From: Ascaphus truei | Lineage: Eukaryota; Chordata; Amphibia; Anura; Ascaphidae | DNA: 64,000 nt | NCBI GenBank assembly: GCA_036426205.1 | Contig: CM071568.1 | Coordinates: forward strand, 218,176,654 to 218,240,653 | Reading direction: 5' to 3' | Shown here: one piece after another, positions 32,800 through 43,264 of the stretch | How the letters are laid out: every line of letters begins with the position of its first letter | Numbering within the stretch: the first letter of the stretch is position 1 | Made by a program: the position numbers and the translations under genes | Notes under the pieces: model-generated | The model's database searches: none | Seen by the model: only the letters and a program-made list of their open reading frames with translations | What the model was told of the DNA's origin: nothing

Positions 32800-33510
32800 T
32801 ATTTTTATGTATTTGGGGGGTTTTGGTGGGTTTTAGGTATGGGGGGATTATATACAGTATATAATGTTTTGTCTTTTATATGTATTGTTTTTTTATATGT
32901 ATTTGTTTTTTTTTAATATGTCTTTTTTTAATATATATTTATTGGGGGGTTATAAGTTTGGGGGATATATGGTTCTTTTATACAGTATGTATGGGGGTAT
33001 ATGTATTCGGTGATTTTATATGTATTGGGGAGGTGTTTTTTTTGTATGTATTTGGGGTGGTTGTATATATTTGGGGGGATTTTTATGTATGTATTCGGGG
33101 GTCAGAAGTTTTTTGTATTGGGGTGATTTTTGTTTGTATATAGTTTGTGGGGGGGGGATTGTATGAGGGGGGAGGGAATTAGTGTGAGGAGGGGGATTGA
33201 GTGAGAGTGGGGTAATTGATGGATGGGGGGAGAGTGAGAGGAGTGAGGGTGTGTGTGAGGAAAAGAGGGAGTAAGTGTGAGACGCAGTGGAGACAAATAC
33301 ATGTGAGACGGGAGGCAGGGATTGAGTGAGAGTAGAGTAATTGATGGAGGGGATGAGAGTGAGAGGTGAGACGGAGAGGAGAAAAAGGGTGTGAAATGGG
33401 GGGGACTCGCGATGTGTGAAATGGGGCTAGCAACACTGTCGACAGGAGGGAGGTTGGGCCCGGTCAGAACTGTAGTCCTGGCCCCTTGTAAATCTGTCTG
33501 CAGCCCTGAC
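32800..33510 (-). repeat. Mosaic repeat, inverted copy of the 18860-19480 family
   Basis: On the minus strand: head GGGCTGCAGACAGATTTACA (33508-33489), TTTCACACATCGCGAG, CT-rich body with CCATCAATTA(C/T)CCCAC, then a CCCCCAAATACATA array (33110-32805). The order and spacing match the other copy. Confidence 0.72.
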
Positions 33511-33519
33511 TGTAGTACT

Positions 33520-34770
33520 AGTAGATTAGGTTGAAAGAAGAAAAACATCCAGGAAGTTCAATCTATGTCAAATTTAAGTTATGAATGATTTGAAGTAAGG
33601 ATTGATGATGATGAATCACATTATCTAGCAGTTGACCCCTCACTCTCCTGTTATTTTTTGGTTTGTTTCTTTGTTATCTTGGTGAAATTATATTATATTT
33701 GAGTCTGAAATCAGAGTCATTATGAAGGATTACATTGGATTTTGAATGATTTTTATTGATTATTTTCTCTCTATCTGACTGCTGAGCCAGAGTTCTGTCT
33801 GTGTAAGTGCTTATGAGGATGAGCTGCTGTATCTCAACTCTGTCTCATTTCAAGTTCTATCTTAACTTAGTTACTGTAATATTAGTGTCGGCCCAGCTGC
33901 CAGGCTACCTGTCACTAGTGCGGTTCCTGCCTTCTGACCTGCCTACCTACCTATCCTTGCCTACCCCTGCCCTAGCTAGCCATTGCCAGTTGCTAGTGTT
34001 TGTGTGTTTTTTATTTTCAAATTAAACAACAGATGTTGCTACAAAATGATGGCAACTTGTCACCAGGTTTAAGGTTTTCACAAGTAAATAATGGGGTGTG
34101 TCTGCCATCCACATGGCTGAACTTTTCCAAGTCAACAAGCCAAGCTTGGTCCCTCTGCTGTTGCTTTTCTGCTGTGTCGCCTCTTAGAGTTATAGTTTTA
34201 ATACAGGTCAACTGTTACCTCGCCTAACCATCCTAACCCTGCTCTAGCTAGCCACTGCAGTGCCACTATTTTTCAATGTTTGTGTGTTGTTTATTTCCAA
34301 ATAAAACAACAGATCAAGAAAAGAAAAAAAAAATAGGGAAACACAGTCAAACGGGTGATGGTAGAATAATACCTTTATATTGAATTATAACACAAGATAA
34401 TAACAAGCAATAAACAACAATTGTTAAAAGAATGTCAATAATAATTAGTGTCAATAGGATCTAATTCACTAATGAGAGGCGATCATAGCCGACTGCTGCT
34501 GAAAAAAAGTCAGAGGGATAACAACAGGTAGGAAATCCTGGTTCAAGATCAAAAGTCCTGGGACCAGAGTGACGGCCCCAGATAGGTGCACAGATCGTGG
34601 GGGGATAGAATTGTTGGGGGGGGTATGCCGTTAATGAGCCAATGCTTGATGTGCTCACCCAACCTCCACTGGTTGCTAAGAACGGCCCGTATGTTCCTCC
34701 CGAAACAGCTCCTCCAGGTCTCGATGTTAGAGGCTGACTGTGCACAGCAGATGTTGCCACAAAACAATGA
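33520..34770. other. No gene recognised; direct repeat of a CCCTGCYCTAGCTAGCCA block
   Basis: CCCTGCCCTAGCTAGCCATT (33967) and CCCTGCTCTAGCTAGCCACT (34236) each lead to GTGTTTGTGTGTT, TTTATTTYCAAATWAAACAACAGAT. This is perhaps a poly(A)-containing LTR or UTR piece present twice. Nothing coding. Confidence 0.45.
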
Positions 34771-34773
34771 CAA

Positions 34774-35305
34774 TGTCAAGGATTGATCTACGGCTGGAGT
34801 GGATCCCAGTGGAAAGAACAGCAGGGAGTGTGGTCGAGGTCACAAGCAGAGGTCGGAGGCAGGCGGCAGATAGCGTGGTCAAGGTCACAAGCAGAGGTCG
34901 GAGGCAGGCAGCAGATAGCGTGGTCGAAGTCAAGCAGAGGTCGGAGGCAGGTGGCAGATAGCGTGGTCGAGGTCACAAGCAGAGGTTGGCAGCGAGGAGA
35001 CTGAAACAGGACAACAGGAATAGCAGCAGCAAACACAGGAACCTGGTACAAGCTGGAGGAACCAGTATAAACAGGCACTGACAGATAGGAAGTTGAAGTT
35101 TATATAGGTAGGCTGAGAGGTAGAACACAGGTGTAGAGGTGTCAGGTTTCAGGGTCTGGAATGTTCCTTGAGAGAGCTACCAGAGCAGCAGCAGTCCTGG
35201 TGGAGAAGCATGGGTATTGCAGACTAGAACATAATCTTGTGAGAGCCAGCAGAGCAGCAGCAGTCCCAGTGGAGAAGCATGGGTACTGCAGGCTAGAACA
35301 TGACA
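34774..35305 (-). mobile_element. 3' LTR of a chromodomain Gypsy element
   Basis: On the minus strand it starts TGTCATGTTCTAG right after a purine tract (complement of 35306-35323) and ends near ATCCTTGACA. A TATA box (TATATAAACTT, near 35099-35106) is present. A 38-46-bp minisatellite (AGCAGAGGTCGGAGGCAGG... on the plus strand) fills 34830-34990, and a near-duplicate block AGAGCAGCAGCAGTCC occurs at 35181 and 35251. Confidence 0.7.
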
Positions 35306-36065
35306 TTACTCCCCCCTCCCAAGAGCATTCTCTTGATGATCCTTCCTAGGCTTGTCTGCATATCTCCGGTGGAAGGCTCTGACTAGTCGTGGAGCATGTA
35401 CAAACTCTTTGGGTTCCCAGGATCTCTCCTCTGGGCCACAGCCCCCCCCTTCCCCAGTGGACAAGGTACTGTAGTCTCCCTCGATGTAACCTGGAGTCCA
35501 AAATTCTCTCCACAATTAATTCCTCTTCATTATCCACAAGAACAGGGTCAGGAGGAGGAAGTTTCCATCCAGGAAACGGATTTTTGCGGACTTGCTTCAG
35601 CAGGGAAGTATGAAAAACAGGGTATATTTTGATGGCCTCTGGAAGCTTTAATCTAAAGGACACTGGATGTATTAGTGCTGAAATGCGAAATGGACAAATG
35701 TATTTTTGTCCCAATTTAATCGTTGGAACCTTTAATCTTAGATTTCTCATAGAAAGCCAGACCTTATCCCAAACGTGAAATTCTGGGGATGGTCTGTGGT
35801 GTTGGTCTGCTGTTCTTTTGTACCTTACTTGAGCCTCACGAAGTGTCTCTTTGAGGGTCTTCTGGACATCTCGCAGAATCTTACGTTACTCTGTAACTGC
35901 CGGAATGGGACCCGAAGATGGAAAACAAGGAATAAAGGTTGGATGAAATCCAAAATTTGAGAAGAAGGGACACATCTGTGTCGATAAATGATGTGAATTG
36001 TTGTATGAAAGCTCTGCGTTTTTGGGGTCACTCTGGCTGACCCACTTCTGGACGGTGCGAGGAAT
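35306..36065 (-). pseudogene. Ty3/Gypsy integrase C-terminus with chromodomain
   Basis: Minus strand, from about 36040 down: SYNNSHHLSTQM and FFSNFGFHPT (end of the integrase core), a stop near 35890, then LRDVQKTLKETLREAQVRYK, the DKVWLSMRNL box, and LKLPEAIKIYPVFHTSLLK. Then comes a chromodomain, ELIVERILDSRLHRGRLQYL...W, which after a frameshift near 35430 continues as EERSWEPKEF. Integrase inserts element DNA; the chromodomain steers it to modified histones. The frame ends by the purine tract and 3' LTR, so the 3' order is complete. At 36065 it is fused to Gag of a second element. Confidence 0.9.
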
Positions 36066-36494
36066 CCCTCGCAGGAACCGGGCTGCGGTACGCCCAAAAA
36101 TTTATAGGCATGCCTCGACGTCATCGTCCATCGTCATTTTCTGGATGAGGTAAGATTTTATCTGGCGAGCGACCTGTGGGTCCCCACTAGTCTGGGCGGT
36201 AATTCTCTCTCCTAACACTAGGAGCTCCTAGTGTAGGCGAAGGTGCGCCTCGTGTTGCTCTTCCTTTAGAGTCTGATGTGGAGACAGTGCCATCTACTGT
36301 ACTAACAATGCAGTGCTTTCAGTTTGGGACTTCGTTATCTTTTGCAAACCTTGCATTAAGGTAGCAGCACTCTCTGCTTTGCTGCCCTGTAGAATAGCCC
36401 TATTCTCTGGTTGGGCATGCTGTACCGTGGTCAGAAACTCCTCCATAGTTTCCACTACTCAGTGTTTTGTGGACTGCCTGCATTCTCCACCAAT
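36066..36494 (-). pseudogene. Gypsy Gag N-terminus
   Basis: From an ATG at about 36446 on the minus strand the reading is MEEFLTTVQHAQPENRAILQ, then stops at about 36295 and 36235, then QKMTMDDDVEAC, a stop, and IFGRTAAR, like the MTxxDDVEAYLxTFERxA start of SCAN-containing Gypsy Gag. The segment 36494-36475 (TTGGTGGAGAATGCAGG) directly after the LTR is a plausible primer-binding site. It breaks off at 36065, where integrase of another element begins. Confidence 0.68.
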
Positions 36495-36906
36495 TGTGAT
36501 GTCACCGTCACAGCGTATGATCTTATGTCCCAGATCAAAGGCAGAAAACTTAGAGTTTGGTGCACACGGGGTTTATTTACAGGGTACAAATCAGGAATAA
36601 AACATAAACAAAGAACCTAAATCCACTTTGGGGAGTGCTGACTAATACATCTTAGTCGCTAACTAACTTTGGGAGAGCTAAACTCTGTACCTGTGGACAG
36701 GCAGTAGCTCCCCTTGCAGTCTCTCACAGGGTTGTCTGTTTATGTGTGCCTTCAGATCAGCACAGCAGCAGCAGAAAACTGTCTGTGCTGCCTTTTCCCT
36801 TGAAGCTCATTAATTAAGGCTCAGGTGAGAGGGAAGGGAACACACCATGGAAGGTGCTGGGTCCTATGTACCTCCCCTCAAACACCTTCTGCTTGAGCAC
36901 ATCACA
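36495..36906 (-). mobile_element. 5' LTR of the Gag-bearing Gypsy element
   Basis: Ends are inverted repeats TGTGATG (36495) and CATCACA (36900-36906). AATAAA on the minus strand (complement 36572-36577). It lies directly upstream of the Gag start and is unrelated in sequence to the LTR at 34774-35305. Confidence 0.75.
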
Positions 36907-36924
36907 CTATACAAAGTTTATATA

Positions 36925-37583
36925 TGTAGCCAAGTGCCCCTGGCTATAGTCTTCTACTGGCCTCAACACTATAAATCCTGACAGGGACAGGCAGTTTTGG
37001 GTTTAATCTCCTGCACAAGTCCTAGCCTGCAGTTGCAGCCTTGATGGTACTAGGTTGCCTTATCCAGGGGCAGGCCTAAATTGGCAGTTGGAGTTTCATA
37101 CCTAGGGATTAATGACTGGGTCACATGTATATGGTGTGATGCCTGTCAGTACCTGTACCTTCCCCCCCAGGTATAAAAGGTGACACTCCACCAAATTGAG
37201 TGTGTTGATTATGGGACAGTGTGATACACTTTTCCCTATAAGAGGAGATTGGGAGGGGCTCTTGGGGTCTCAAGCCCCTGGGGTCTGCTCCAGGGCTGGA
37301 GAGGAATCATGCTGTTATGCAATAAACCTGCCGTTTGACTATCTATGGTGTGTGCTTATTGGGACAGAGTATTGCCTGTGGGTACCATCCTGTACTCAGC
37401 AGGATCCTCATGGGATGGAGGTGCTGCACAGTAAAGAGATAGAGAAAGCCTGCCCTGTTGCTGCTCCCAAACTCCAACTGCGGAGCCCTTCAGACCTCCT
37501 GAAGCAGCAGGTGAGCGACAACACTGGGGACAATACCCACGTAGTGGCCAGCGCTTCCGTGTCAGGGTAGAATAGGTGCTACA
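36925..37583 (+). mobile_element. Solo LTR, 4-bp target duplication TATA
   Basis: 659 bp, ends TGTAGCCAAG and GGTGCTACA, flanks TATA at 36921-36924 and 37584-37587. GTATAAAAGG (37171-37180) is the TATA box and AATAAA at 37321-37326 the poly(A) signal, in correct order for the plus strand. The 5' end resembles the TGTAGCCATG family at 5284 and 40954, but the bodies differ. Confidence 0.9.
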
Positions 37584-37599
37584 TATACTTAATCCAAAT

Positions 37600-37950
37600 T
37601 GAAGAAGGTGCTAATCTCAGACAAAAATGATTACACTAGAATTCATTCAAAAAATTGTCGTTCCCAATCCATATTGATTCCTGATATTTAAAGTATCAAG
37701 AGTAAAAATCCAATACGTTTTGCGTGGATTTAGAAGACTGTCTGTCCCCTCCATGCATGGGAATTGGAACGATTCCTGTAAATGTTAAAATGTTTAACCC
37801 CCCCAACCACCCATAGGGGCAATTAATAAAATGTCTAAATAGTGGATGTGCAACAGTTTCATTTTTAATGGATCGAACATGTTCCATTATTCTCACTTTG
37901 GGATCTGATAGTTCTTCTGACATATCTCTTACTGCACCCAAACTTCAGAT
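37600..37950 (-). pseudogene. PLE GIY-YIG endonuclease, C-terminal part
   Basis: Minus strand: KVRIMEHVRSIKNE, HPLFRHF, LNILTFTGI and GGDRQ, in the order of the second half of the Penelope GIY-YIG domain (RIxEHxxxI, HPxxxHF, LxFxGI, GGDR). After a frameshift near 37735 a frame reads YWIFTLDTLN, the family's terminal YWIxxLxTLxPxGLN segment. The catalytic GIY and YIG strands would lie upstream where the pogo-like MITE (38005-38369) has inserted. It belongs to the PLE extending right to 40953. Confidence 0.8.
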
Positions 37951-38004
37951 AGTAAAGCACATGACTAGTACAGTATTACAATTAATGAAAGTCCTCAGCT
38001 TGTA

Positions 38005-38369
38005 CAGGCATACCCCGCATTAACGTACGCAATGGGACCGGAGCATGTATGTAAAGCGAAAATGTACTTAAAGTGAAGCACTACCTTTTTTCCACTTATT
38101 GATGCATGTACTGTACTGCAATCGTCATATACAGTACGTGCATAACTGATGTAAATAACACATTTGTAACAGGCTCCCCGCTTGCGCACAGCTCCCCGCT
38201 TGCGCACAGTCTCCCCGCTTGCGCACAGCTTCGGTACAGGTAGGGAGCCGGTATTGCTGTTCAGGGCGTGTTGACAGGCGCATGCGTGAACTGCCGTTTG
38301 CCTATTGGGCGACATGTACTTACTCGCGAGTGTACTTAAAGTGAGTGTCCTTAAAGCGGGGTATGCCTG
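38005..38369. mobile_element. Pogo/Tigger-like MITE nested in the PLE
   Basis: Ends CAGGCATACCCCGCATTAAC and, read inward from the right, CAGGCATACCCCGCTTTAAG, flanked by TA (38003-38004 and 38370-38371). It contains three tandem CTCCCCGCTTGCGCACAG units at 38173-38228. No coding capacity. Confidence 0.92.
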
Positions 38370-38394
38370 TAGTCTGTTTTCAGTTTTTTTTACA

Positions 38395-38670
38395 TTTTAT
38401 TGTTTTACTGTAATCAGCATATGGTTAAACGATTTAAGATATCCAAATATATTGTACCCCAATGTTTGGAAACTATAGACCTAATTTGACGAGCTTGCTT
38501 ATTGAATTGTGTAATAAATATTGGAACCATAATTCCCCCACACTTAAAATAAGTTTCTCTGGTGGTAAACTTAGACTTTAAAAAAAAGATGAGATCAGAT
38601 CTAACTGACCAGAAAGTATGATTATATGCATCTTGTATTTCTGTATACTTATACCTTCTTGATGCAAATC
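38395..38670 (-). pseudogene. PLE region between reverse transcriptase and endonuclease
   Basis: Minus strand reads KFTTRETYFKCGGIMVPIF then FNKQARQIRSIVSKHW, like the TTFNxxxxxIRxIIxKHW segment that follows the RT thumb in Penelope proteins. It has the same direction as the RT and nuclease pieces around it. Confidence 0.6.
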
Positions 38671-38677
38671 TGGATGC

Positions 38678-38945
38678 TACAGATGCAGCGGCCGTTATTC
38701 GAACAAATCACGGAGGCGTTTTTGTGTGCTCTGCTGTACTCCATGCGGCATTAACTTGGCCAATCGCCCCAGGCACACGTGTTTATCGCGGTTGCTTTGT
38801 TTTAATTTCATGGATTCTGTTTCTTTGTGTGCAATGAAATGCAATGAAATTAATGAATTGCAATGTGTACAGTACTGTGCTACTGTGTCAATTTCAGAAA
38901 TGATGGGTCAGCCCGGAGGACATGTCATAGACTTACAGTATGGAT
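38678..38945. other. Insert of unknown type within the PLE
   Basis: CAGATGCAGCGGCCGTTATTCGAAC follows TA at 38679 like a DNA-transposon end, but no matching right end was found. It stands where the RT catalytic core should be. Confidence 0.35.
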
Positions 38946-38949
38946 CTTT

Positions 38950-39332
38950 GGGAGATGGTGAAATATAGGTATTATTGGATGTTGACGATACAAAAAATCA
39001 TATTCTCTATCTTTAAGCACATGGAATATTGTGCCCGTATCTACCATTTCCTTCAATTATACAAGAAAAACGGCTGTAGGATCCTTTGATAGTTTAGAAT
39101 AAGAGTGAGTATGTCCCAATTGGCGAAAGTCCTCCTTTTGGTAGTCCGCTGCCAATTGCCCAACTATTGCTCCTCCCTTATCGGCATTTTTAATGGTAAT
39201 TAATTGATTATTTTTAATAGAGAGAACTCCTCATGGGATAGATTATTGCAATGTGGGTGTGTGAAGGAAAAACCATTGACCAGAATATCCACAAGTTTCT
39301 CAAAGTCAAGATATATGGACCCTTTGCAAAAT
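38950..39332 (-). pseudogene. PLE reverse transcriptase N-terminal part
   Basis: Minus strand: LSHEEFSLLKIINQ, then IKNADKGGAIV (about 39195-39165), then LAADYQKEDFRQLGHTHSYSK and LSKDPTAVF, ending KDREYDFLY near 38985. The ADKGGAIV box and the following YxxExxRQLxDxxxYxKLxxDPT pattern are specific to Penelope-like RTs. Motifs after HPIIPxFxxLPKIHK are cut off. Residual frames are open for long stretches, so this copy is younger than most others here. Confidence 0.85.
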
Positions 39333-39343
39333 TATTCCTAAAA

Positions 39344-40288
39344 TAAGAAAAAAATTGTGTACAGGTGTACACGCACCTTAGTTCATCTGGACGCTAGGTT
39401 TTAACATAGACTATTCCATATAGGTATTGAATAGATGCAAGTATGTGTACGTGGGATATGAATTGCAGACCTGGTGTGACCTCTAAAGCTGATTGTTTGC
39501 AGAATTAATATGATAAACATAAATAAATAAAAACACGATATAAAAACCCAAATAAATAAAAATAAGTAACCACGGATCTCTAAGAGATGCAGACCAATAG
39601 CTAAGCACAGATTTAATGTCCTCTGTCAGTTCTATGAGTATATAGTTTAACTCAGATTTACTTAGACGGGTATTAGAGGATATTTAAATGTAAAGTCCTC
39701 CTTAGTGTGAGAAATTTTTCTTATTCGTTTAATAGTTGATGCTGCCCCACAAAGAGAGGATACACTCCTCTAGTTTAGAGAATACCTCAAAAGAGAAGAA
39801 AAAAATTGTAATGGGCGCAAATCAAAATGTTTATAAACGTTATATATCACCTTAAGTGACCATAGATAAAACAATACAATAATGTTCACTCACACTTCAA
39901 AAAAGACACTTTTTGTAAAAGGTAAATGGATGGCACAGCAGAGAGGATGAGCAGCCACTGCCAATCAACGGAGGTTAGTGAGTCTTCAAGCGGACATTTG
40001 CTCGATACACCTAAACAGCTTAGCAGTCCGGTGGACACCTTGGGAGAAAGCGCTGCCATCACAGTTTCCAGCCAGCAGCATAAACACAGGAGGAGTGAGA
40101 CAGAACACTGTCATCAGGCAATTATGCTTTTTAAACCTTATTCTTTACTTTATCTTCTACAAAAAGTGTCTTTTTTGAAGTGGGAGTGCACATTATTGTA
40201 TTGTTTTGTTTATGGTCACTTAAGGTGATATATAAAGTTTATAAACATGTTGATTTGCGACCCTTTACAATTTTTTTCTTCTTCTGAT
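39344..40288. mobile_element. 945-bp inverted-repeat element nested in the PLE, 11-bp target duplication
   Basis: TTATTCCTAAA flanks it at 39333-39343 and 40289-40299. Its right half is a large inverted repeat: about 39790-39920 (AAAAAATTGTAATGGGCG... to CTTCAAAAAAGACACTTTTTG) returns inverted at 40157-40280. The long variable target duplication suggests RNA-mediated insertion; inverted terminal repeats suggest a PLE derivative. Short frames between the arms (39926-40228) are not recognised. Confidence 0.75.
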
Positions 40289-40299
40289 TTATTCCTAAA

Positions 40300-40953
40300 C
40301 CCTGAATCCTTATGTTACAAAAGAGGATGATGAAGCATGGAATTGATCCCGATGGTTTGTTCCTCCAGTAAATTCTCCATATCCGGTAATGTACAGAATT
40401 CTTTGAAAGTCAGTAATTGATGATCATCATTAATGGGATGGTAACCTTGATGGTCTCTGTCACTTTTTCTTGAGATGTCATGTATTCCTTATTATGAATA
40501 TTTTTATTTGCCTAGTATTTTTTGAGAGAACGTTTTCCAGTGGATCTTTGAAGGACTTTAATTGTTTAAAATAATGGGAAATCACTCTGTGGGGGCAAGT
40601 TGAGATCCTTATTAAGAAAGGAAAGTTGCTTCATTGTCAGGTCAATATCTGAAATATTGATTACATTATTAGGAATATTCAAAAATTATTTTTCCTCTTG
40701 ATCGCACAGCCGGGCCCCCCTTGTCTTCTTGGATCTTCTTGTCCTCTTCCGTTTTTTGAATCTATAAATGATGGTGTCTGTAAGGTATATTCTCTATTCC
40801 TATATAAATTCCTGAGGAAAATCTTCTATGGTCTCTATCATCCTGATCTCTTTGTCTCTGATTCCCTTCTAGATTATTAAAGGATACTGAGTACATCCTC
40901 TTATCCATATCTGAAGTGTCTGAATCAAACCATGATATGTCGATATATCTATG
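40300..40953 (-). pseudogene. PLE N-terminal coding region
   Basis: Minus strand: an open stretch with SDTSDMDKRMYSVSFNNLEGNQRQR..., KTEEDKKIQEDKGGP, then decayed LxxPxSxFHYFKQLKSFKDPLE, and INSMLHH...NKDSGF, typical of the poorly conserved leader before the Penelope RT. Removing the insert at 39344-40288 brings this end next to the RT piece at 39332, confirming a single original element. The 5' end is interrupted by the solo LTR at 40954. Confidence 0.7.
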
Positions 40954-41775
40954 TGTAGCCATGCTGTAAAATGGCCTACAGTTTCCTCTCATGCTGGCAG
41001 TAAACCTGGTAAGTTACAGGGTTGCCAGCAGTAATCATGGAGGTTTGCCCTCACACCCTGGTGAGGTGTCATATACATGGAGGGGAGTGGCTACATACTC
41101 TGAGTCCATCGTTAGTGACATCAGAGCTGTGCCAGTTCCTGAAGTATATAAGGCACAGCACTGCCAAAAGTTAGTTGTTGAAGGAAGGAATAAGTCTGGG
41201 TTGAGACTTGTGAGTGAGGGGTCTACTAGTGCAGTAACTAGTGACCCATTTCTAAGTCAAGCAGCGTCAAGCCTGACAAGGCCACACTGTGTCCAGGGAC
41301 CTGGCATAGGGGTGATCTCCCTGAGGGGAGAGGGGATCCCACTCCATTGGGAGGGCGTACCGTTCTAAGGGACAGTACAGAAAGATGTGCGGCTGAGCTG
41401 CCAGCTGTGAGGTTCAGCTGGCCCATACCATCACAAGCAATAAAGATGACCTTGATTAAAGACACCCTCATGTGTGAGTCTGGAATTTCTCTGCAGAGGA
41501 AGGCACCACGGAGGAGTTCCTCATCAGAACCATCCCCTTGCGGACGCAGGGATCCTGATGAGGTGGAGGCGCTGCACTGGATATAGGTAGGACTCATGCC
41601 CACTACCTCAGCTGCCTGTCTGGGTTGGCAATCCCCAAACACCATCATGCAGGAGACTCAGGAGTCCTGTTGCCAACAGGTGCACCACCAGACACAGCCA
41701 TGTAATGGGGCTGGTTAGACCACAGGGGCCAATATGAGATTGGGCGGGTCAGGTCAGGCCAGAAAATCCGTTACA
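40954..41775 (+). mobile_element. Solo LTR (Gypsy type), second copy of the TGTAGCCATG family
   Basis: 822 bp, ends TGTAGCCATG and CCGTTACA, flanked by TATG at 40950-40953 and 41776-41779. TATATA at 41145-41150 and AATAAA at 41439-41444. Plus-strand homologue of the minus-strand LTR at 5284-6121. Splits the 5' part of the PLE. Confidence 0.93.
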
Positions 41776-41779
41776 TATG

Positions 41780-42015
41780 TTTCAAAATTGATTTAGCAAT
41801 ATTTACAAATGGGGACTAAGTATCAGATGCAATTTTGGGTGAGAACTACAGTTCCAGTTATCATCAGTCAGTAGGGGTTAGTATAAAGGCAGAGGAAAAT
41901 TCATTCCCTACAACATTTTTTAGGAGGTCTGATTTATCAGATGGAAAATTATTTAATGAATTATTTGGCAGGGTGGAGGTATTTGATTGAAGTACACAAG
42001 CGTTGGGAAACATTA
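41780..42015. other. PLE flank, no gene recognised
   Basis: Plus strand 41940-42015 reads YLAGWRYLIEVHKRWETLER, which resembles a helical segment found in some PLE leader regions, but the similarity is weak. Confidence 0.3.
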
Positions 42016-42019
42016 GAAA

Positions 42020-42515
42020 GAGAGATTCGACAGTCCTCAACTTGGTGGTGCACTGTTACCTTCACTGATGCTTTTCCCGCAGTCTTGCACAGCAAATTTA
42101 CTACTGTTTCAGCCCCTGACGAAGCCAAGTGTTTGATGAAATATGTAGGGTGATAGAGTGACCCGTAACTCACCTGTACAGCTATACGTGATTTTGGCAC
42201 CAAGATAAGGAGCAAGGAAGGAAGGCTCCTTCCCCTGACAGGTTTGCTGGAGAGACCAGTGATCGGGTCGTAGCGCAAAGCTGGTAGAGCCTGCAAGCGG
42301 AGCAGGGAACCAGAAAGGACATCAATCCGGTACCAGGCGAGCACGAGGCATGTAACAGCCAGGACCAGGGAACAGTGTGAAGGAGAATTTCCACTGACGG
42401 GTCCGCTGGAGGAACCGGCAGTAGATTTGCTGTGCAAGGCTGCAGAAAAGCATCAGTGAAGGTAACAGTGCAGCACCGAGTGGATGCGAGGACCGGGGAA
42501 TCTCTCTGTCTGTGT
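42020..42515. mobile_element. PLE-type inverted repeat pair
   Basis: Left arm 42020-42110 (CACTGTTACCTTCACTGATG, TCTTGCACAGCAAATTTACT) returns inverted at 42415-42510 (CATCAGTGAAGGTAACAGTG). The left arm ends in a hammerhead-like motif. Spacer 42150-42415 is unassigned. Confidence 0.65.
42111..42150 (+). ncRNA. Hammerhead-ribozyme-like motif
   Basis: CTGACGA (42116-42122, exact CUGANGA), AGCCAAGTGTTTGAT as a weak stem II, GAAA (42138-42141), TATGTA, GGG. CCC before the core can pair with GGG after the putative cleavage base (42147). Stem III would be ATA/TAT-like and needs dimerisation, as in other minimal PLE hammerheads. Confidence 0.5.
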
Positions 42516-42559
42516 AGCAGAGCCCTGGGGTAAGACTGCACCAATATTTGCCGATAAAC

Positions 42560-43260
42560 TCTCACATTACACAACAACGAAGGCAGTATAAAAACAATCA
42601 ACATCCTTATTCCTTCTACTTGGAGAGAGGTAATAAATATATACAGTCTACTGGACACAATACATCATCCCAATACTACAAAGTTAGTCCATACTGTCTT
42701 ACTGAAATCATCACGAGGTGTAAATTCAACAATATTGAACTTTGACCACCTATTCCCCTGCATTCAGGGAAGAGGGTATAAACCCTTTTTTGAGACACAA
42801 AGTGGGGAGAGGAATCTTTTTCTCTTTGATCATTTTTAAATCTGGGCCTTGGAAACTAAAATATGAAGGATACTTACAGTATCTACAGTAAGGACATTTT
42901 TGGGAACAAACTTTACCCACATGCCATTACATTGCATGTATTCATTAGTCCTTACATGATTAACTACTTCCATTGATATGTATGTTTTATCGTTTTTTTG
43001 TTGGTTAAAGGTTTTGTGTTCAAGCTTGAACAAGGTTTTAGGTATACTGAACTAAAAGTTCGGTATTTGTTATAACTATTTGTACAATTTTTTAATTTTT
43101 ATTTAAAAAAATGATGATTTAATCTGCATGTTTTATTGTTTTTAGGAATCTCGGTACCATTTGTTTGTAACATATCCAAGGTTTCATTAATTGTTACACA
43201 CATAGGGTGTTTCCTTTCCACAAAATAATGTAAACCTAATTGATTTTTTGGACTGGGTAA
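42560..43260. other. No gene recognised
   Basis: AT-rich; two TACAGTA heptamers at 42875-42890. Confidence 0.4.
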
Positions 43261-43264
43261 GTAA

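Noticed and set aside
35161..35349. Short frame with two ARAAAVxVEKHGYCRLEH repeats
   Set aside because: Lies in the duplicated block of the Gypsy 3' LTR, antisense to the element.
41941..42658. Frames of up to 158 codons on both strands with repeated segments
   Set aside because: Repetition follows from the inverted-repeat arms of the PLE-type unit; no domain was recognised.
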